From: Paenibacillus apiarius | Lineage (GTDB): Bacteria > Bacillota > Bacilli > Paenibacillales > Paenibacillaceae | Direction: 5' to 3' | Assembly: GCF_017052585.1 (NCBI RefSeq) | Contig: NZ_JAFFHZ010000001.1 | Span: 2,956,501-3,020,500, forward strand | Length of the DNA: 64,000 bases | In this document: piece by piece, positions 60,252 through 64,000 of the stretch | How positions within the stretch are numbered: position 1 is the first letter of the stretch | How the letters are laid out: every line of letters starts with the position of its first letter | Made by a program: the position numbers and the translations under genes | Notes under the pieces: generated by a model | Told to the model about the DNA's origin: nothing | Databases searched by the model: none | The model's input: the letters and a program-made list of their open reading frames with translations, nothing else

Positions 60252-61580
60252 GTGGGTTCCGTCAGTACTGTGATTTCAACATTGGGGGAACTGATTCAAC
60301 GCTATCGGAATGAGCGCTCAATGACGCAGACACAATTGGCCGATTTCTCAAGGATTAGTAGAGGAAGCATTTCCAAAATCGAGAACGGTAACATGAAACG
60401 GCTTAATTACAAAACGATACAACCCATCATTTTTGTGTTGCAAATCCCCCTGCATGAAGTGCTCGATCATTTTATGTTAACTGATCCCCGTTCAGAGACA
60501 TTGTTCGAATTGCTGCTGGATTCCATTGCCTATCAGGATAGTTCATTGACGGCAAAAATAGCGTCACTGTTTTTGACTTCTCGAGATGAAGAGAGCGGCG
60601 TTTTACTGAAAAAGTTATTTCACATGACCCAACAACTATCTGGTACAGACGAACTTCAACTCACATTATTTAATACTGTCATTACCTATGCCAGAATCCA
60701 CGGCAAGCAATCATACGTTGCACAAGGCATGCTTCATAAGTATTTAGTGCAACGAAATGATTTTAGCAAGCTGGAAGAAACATATGAATCCGGTAAATTT
60801 GTCTTGCAATATGTCGAGTTTTTATCTAGCGAAGAGCGAGTCACTTTATATTACAAGCTTGGTGTGCATGCGTATCATTTGAGAAGGTTCAACGAGTGTA
60901 TAGAACTGCTGCAAAAATATCTCAAAGAAGATAATACCGACAGCAGTTTAAAGGCTTACTCCACTTTGGCGATATGTTCCTCCTATTTTCATCAAAAGCA
61001 GTATGACCTAGCTGAGAAGTATTTGAAAGCATTCAGCTTGTTCAACTTTCCTTTTGTCAAAGAGAATGTGGACTTCATGACAGCCAAACTTAATGAAAGA
61101 AAGGGGAAGATCGAATTAGCGATTGAGCAATTGAAACAATGTTTGGATTCATCTACCCACAAGATTAACATCGTGAACTCACTCCTTACTTATTATCTCT
61201 CAAACAATGATCTGCATGCTGCGCATCAATTATTTCAACGTGAACAAGAGTTTATGGAAGTAGATTTATCCAATCCTATTATTAAAAATGGAAATGCGCA
61301 TTACTATATCAAGAAAGGGAAATATTTCAACAAAATAGGAAAACAAAATGAGGCGGTTGATTCCTTCATAAAGAGTGTGACTATGTTCGAGGAACTTAGC
61401 GAGGCGGATGAAACATTAATCAGAAAAATCGAGAATACTAGACTGTTAATGATAAAAGCAGTCCAGGAAGGAAAGAATTTCACAGATGATGATGTGGTCC
61501 AAATAAGCCAACAACTTGATACTTATTTAGTTGAAATCCAGAAGAAAGGGCTTATTAAAAGAGTGATGTGGACAAGTTAG
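60252..61580 (+). CDS. HTH-TPR regulator, RRNPP-like (PlcR/NprR type)
   Basis: A 442-aa protein. Residues about 10-65 form a Cro/C1-type HTH (LIQRYRNERSMTQTQLADFS, RISRGSISKIENG). The rest, to about 435, is a helical array of TPR-like repeats (ERVTLYYKLGVHAYHLRRFN, YFHQKQYDLAEKYLKAFSLF, NAHYYIKKGKYFNKIGKQNE). Same size and layout as NprR/PlcR regulators that bind exported-and-reimported peptides. GTG start with AAGGA upstream. No obvious propeptide gene follows; the next genes are a secreted protein and a Rhs-like protein, which it may control. Confidence 0.8.
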   Translation: MGSVSTVISTLGELIQRYRNERSMTQTQLADFSRISRGSISKIENGNMKRLNYKTIQPIIFVLQIPLHEVLDHFMLTDPRSETLFELLLDSIAYQDSSLTAKIASLFLTSRDEESGVLLKKLFHMTQQLSGTDELQLTLFNTVITYARIHGKQSYVAQGMLHKYLVQRNDFSKLEETYESGKFVLQYVEFLSSEERVTLYYKLGVHAYHLRRFNECIELLQKYLKEDNTDSSLKAYSTLAICSSYFHQKQYDLAEKYLKAFSLFNFPFVKENVDFMTAKLNERKGKIELAIEQLKQCLDSSTHKINIVNSLLTYYLSNNDLHAAHQLFQREQEFMEVDLSNPIIKNGNAHYYIKKGKYFNKIGKQNEAVDSFIKSVTMFEELSEADETLIRKIENTRLLMIKAVQEGKNFTDDDVVQISQQLDTYLVEIQKKGLIKRVMWTS

Positions 61581-61661
61581 CTAGGGGCTTAAAGGGCAGA
61601 AATAAAAATGAAAGCGTTGTCTACTATGCTGGAGATTTATTTCTTTTATAAGGAGGAAACT

Positions 61662-63407
61662 ATGAGATCCATATTCAAGCGTTGGTTGAAGGTGGCCCTC
61701 ATTGCCTGCTTCATCCTAGGCACGAACCATTCCATTTATGCGGCAGAGGTGCGCTACGATTACAATCAGAACGGCCAGTTGTACAGAACGGAAAGTGGCG
61801 AGGAGATGTACAATCTGAATTACGATTCCAACGGGAACATGGTAGGGAAAAGAAAAGGGGACACCCAGCTTCAAGACTCGACCATTACCAATGTGCAAAA
61901 TGCTGTGTTTGCGCATGGAGATCAGCAGCTAGGCACGCACTGGCTGAAAGTAACGGAAGGAACGGCTAACGCGCATTATGCAAGAATGCAGGCAGGCTCG
62001 CACTACTTTCAACAAATAACGGCTTCGAACATGAGCCGCGATGCGATCGCGGGTGTAAAACAAGAGATTCCAATCTCCGTTCTCCCCCATCAAGGCTTGC
62101 AAATGAAGGCCGCCGTGGAGGCAAAAAACTTGACTAACGCAACAATCCAACTGCTGGCCTCCTATCGTACGGATAAAGGCTACACGAAGCCCGAAATCGT
62201 GCAGTCTTATTCATCTAACACGAATGGATTCATAACCTTGTCGGGCAGGGGGCCGATAGTTCCGGAACATGCAACGCAAGCAATGATCTATATCGTGATT
62301 CGTGCCGGGGGGGATCAGGCCGCCGGGGAATTGAACATAAGAGGCGTCTACGCTATGGTCGGCCATAACGACAATGATCTGATAAACGGCGATTTTCAAA
62401 CTGTTGGCACGGGGGAAGAGCCGGTATTGTGGGAGCGCGCCATGGACCGGGTCCGGCAGGCGCACATTCAGTTGCAGCGCGACAACCGCAATCAATATGT
62501 GAAAGTGTCGGGTTCGGGCATCGGTAAAGACGGGTTTCTTGGAGTGACCCAAAAATTCGAGACCAGAAGCGTCTCCTACCATGTCAGCGCCGCCGTGAAG
62601 ATCGAACAGCTCAACGGTGCGGCAGCTGAAATTGCCGTCGACTTTTACAAGAAAGACGGGACATGGATCGAAAGACAGGTGGTGCGGCAGCATCCTCATC
62701 TGACGGCAGGCAAATTCATTACCGTATCCGATACGATAAGCGCGCCCTTGAAAGCGGATTATGCCGCGCTAATGGTTGGAATCAAAGCGCTGAGTAATGA
62801 AGCCGCGGGAACCATTTATGTGGACAATGTGCAATTTCGGTTAGGCACATACCAGGGGATATTATCCAACTTTAAGTTTGATTACAGAAGTGAGGATGAT
62901 CCAACGGTAAACGGTTGGGAGATCATCGCGCCTGATTCGAAGAAAGTTCAAGCGGATCTGAAATATATGGATGGCAAAACGCTTCATCTCATCACTGCAA
63001 AAGACCTGAGCGGATGGGAGGCGGCTGGAATTAGCCAAGAACTATCTGTAAATAACATCACGAAATATTATTTAAGGGTTGGCGCAAGTGTGCGTCAGCT
63101 TAAAGGAGCAATATTCATGGTCACAGTCAAATTTTATGACCGCAATGGCGCGCCAATTCAATTTATAAGCTTCAAGGATCCGACATATTATTCCGTCACC
63201 GGGAATGAATTCGTAACGAAAAGCACAACTAGTTATGCGGTGCCTAAGGATGCGGCAACGGCCCGTGTGAACGCGGTCATACGTTCTGAATCCCAGATCG
63301 GGGAAGGCAAAGTGTTAATCAACTTCATTCACTTCATGCCATCAGGTCCGCCTCCGGACGGTCCGATTAGCGTGCCAACACCGCCTAAGCCGCCCGCAAC
63401 CAGCTAA
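61662..63407 (+). CDS. Secreted protein with YD-type motif and CBM-like repeats
   Basis: A 581-aa protein. Signal peptide (LKVALIACFILGTNHSIYAA). Directly after it comes one Rhs/YD-like unit (RYDYNQNGQLYRTESGEEMY then NLNYDSNGNMVGKRKG). The rest shows three similar blocks of about 150 aa with beta-sandwich, carbohydrate-binding-like character (GFITLSGRGPIVPEHATQAM, GKFITVSDTISAPLKADYAA, GNEFVTKSTTSYAVPKDAAT). The C-terminus is Pro-rich (PPPDGPISVPTPPKPPATS). AAGGAGGAA precedes ATG 61662; an in-frame ATG at 61608 lacks a site. Stands 44 bp before the Rhs-like gene. Confidence 0.8.
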   Translation: MRSIFKRWLKVALIACFILGTNHSIYAAEVRYDYNQNGQLYRTESGEEMYNLNYDSNGNMVGKRKGDTQLQDSTITNVQNAVFAHGDQQLGTHWLKVTEGTANAHYARMQAGSHYFQQITASNMSRDAIAGVKQEIPISVLPHQGLQMKAAVEAKNLTNATIQLLASYRTDKGYTKPEIVQSYSSNTNGFITLSGRGPIVPEHATQAMIYIVIRAGGDQAAGELNIRGVYAMVGHNDNDLINGDFQTVGTGEEPVLWERAMDRVRQAHIQLQRDNRNQYVKVSGSGIGKDGFLGVTQKFETRSVSYHVSAAVKIEQLNGAAAEIAVDFYKKDGTWIERQVVRQHPHLTAGKFITVSDTISAPLKADYAALMVGIKALSNEAAGTIYVDNVQFRLGTYQGILSNFKFDYRSEDDPTVNGWEIIAPDSKKVQADLKYMDGKTLHLITAKDLSGWEAAGISQELSVNNITKYYLRVGASVRQLKGAIFMVTVKFYDRNGAPIQFISFKDPTYYSVTGNEFVTKSTTSYAVPKDAATARVNAVIRSESQIGEGKVLINFIHFMPSGPPPDGPISVPTPPKPPATS

Positions 63408-63450
63408 ATCAAATAAACGACTCAAGAACACGTTTTTAGGAGGATAGAGC

Positions 63451-64000
63451 ATGAAAAAATGGATAGCTGTTATTCTTGTATTCCTATTGACGATAACTGG
63501 AATGCCTGTTGCATCTGCACAACAGTTGTTCTCTTCTGCAGGGCCTCCCTTGCATTCGCCTTCCGTCACTTCTAATGTATATGGGGCTCGAGCAACCTTC
63601 GCAGATTTTAATCCAGAAGAGCTGATTACCGTCACGTCCCTTACCGACACATTCGGCGTGACCCGGGATTGGGTGCAGGAGGAGCTGCTCGCCGGTTATC
63701 AGCTTCATCAAATCTATCAAGGCCTGCAAGCTCAGCGGCAGGACAAGGACTATGAAGAGTTCATGAACCACACTTATCCGAAGCCGTCTCCCGATCCGCT
63801 GGTGGCTCACAAGGAACGAATGAAAAGCGTGGCCGAGGCCGTATATCAAACCAGCGTAACGGAGCAAGTATACGGAAAGAGGGAACGGACGGTTACAGAT
63901 CAGGTGTACGGATTGCAGATGCGCTCCAGCAGCCAGCCCTATGATGAAATCGCGCTGCGCAACCGGCCGATTCGGATGGATCAAGCTCCGTATTCCGTCG
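63451..64000 (+). CDS. N-terminus of a large secreted Rhs-family protein (cut by window end)
   Basis: The open frame runs to the window end (183 codons, no stop). Signal peptide MKKWIAVILVFLLTITGMPV with ASA-QQ cleavage, and AGGAGG before the ATG. It continues YGARATFADFNPEELITVTS, WVQEELLAGYQLHQIYQGLQ and ends YDEIALRNRPIRMDQAPYSV, the pre-Rhs segment usual in Paenibacillus wall-associated Rhs proteins. The rest, including any C-terminal toxin and immunity gene, lies outside this window. The family call is by pattern. Confidence 0.75.
   Translation, partial: MKKWIAVILVFLLTITGMPVASAQQLFSSAGPPLHSPSVTSNVYGARATFADFNPEELITVTSLTDTFGVTRDWVQEELLAGYQLHQIYQGLQAQRQDKDYEEFMNHTYPKPSPDPLVAHKERMKSVAEAVYQTSVTEQVYGKRERTVTDQVYGLQMRSSSQPYDEIALRNRPIRMDQAPYSV

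Overview
The window looks like a chromosomal segment of a Paenibacillus-like member of the Firmicutes. The reasons are strong AGGAGG ribosome sites, frequent GTG/TTG starts, a Gram-positive repertoire (ydbS/ydbT, S-layer-homology and LPXTG remnants, OmpR-type two-component system, MTX/ETX-type toxin, Rhs proteins) and CRISPR repeats ending in ATTGAAAC. Genus is an inference from gene content; no rRNA or tRNA gene was seen.

Layout. 0.2-5.3 kb: an AraC regulator diverging from an amino-sugar operon (nagA, a fusion of a sugar-phosphate isomerase/epimerase with a NagB-type deaminase, and a Gfo/Idh/MocA dehydrogenase). 5.3-6.1 kb: a degenerate stretch with about 3.7 tandem copies of a 118-bp unit. 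6.3-18.7 kb: housekeeping genes (permease, aconitase, putative amidase, D-Ala-D-Ala ligase, a response regulator/kinase/lipoprotein operon, ydbS-ydbT). 18.7-24.8 kb: an accessory zone with two CRISPR arrays, an aerolysin-type toxin gene behind a 19-codon mini-ORF, a DUF3221-like secreted protein, an IS3 remnant, a phosphotransferase, and a third CRISPR leader followed by one repeat. 25.4-32.8 kb: an amidase-SLH gene and a RpiR-regulated operon (FAD oxidoreductase, permease, HyuA, a HExxH protein). 32.9-38.2 kb: Rhs and SLH fragments, a BluB homologue, an orphan CRISPR repeat, a barstar-domain protein, an IS3 orfA remnant and two AT-rich exported or membrane-anchored proteins. 38.4-45.1 kb: an acyl-CoA operon with the parts list of levulinate/4-hydroxyacyl-CoA catabolism (acyl-CoA ligase, APH-type kinase, ACAD10/11-type dehydrogenase, SDR, enoyl-CoA hydratase/isomerase) with a TetR regulator and a clear promoter-operator. 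45-50 kb: the second copy of the DUF3221-like gene, a frameshifted secreted-protein gene and an intact IS1182 element. 49.7-55.3 kb: chemoreceptor and three exported proteins. 55.6-56.3 kb: the fourth CRISPR array. 56.6-60.1 kb: hflX behind a long leader with a mini-ORF and two intrinsic terminators, then a MATE transporter. 60.2-64 kb: a PlcR/NprR-like HTH-TPR regulator, a secreted protein and the N-terminus of a secreted protein that looks like a large Rhs protein, cut by the window edge.

The most unusual features are: (1) four CRISPR leaders built on the same plan, each with an inverted repeat about 120-143 bp upstream of its first repeat, although no cas gene is present; (2) the lva/ACAD10-11-like operon; (3) the putative attenuator leader of hflX; (4) the isomerase-NagB fusion; (5) traces of a polymorphic-toxin economy (Rhs fragment, orphan barstar immunity gene, Rhs N-terminus under a possible quorum-type regulator). 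All homology statements come from reading the translations by eye; no database search was run.
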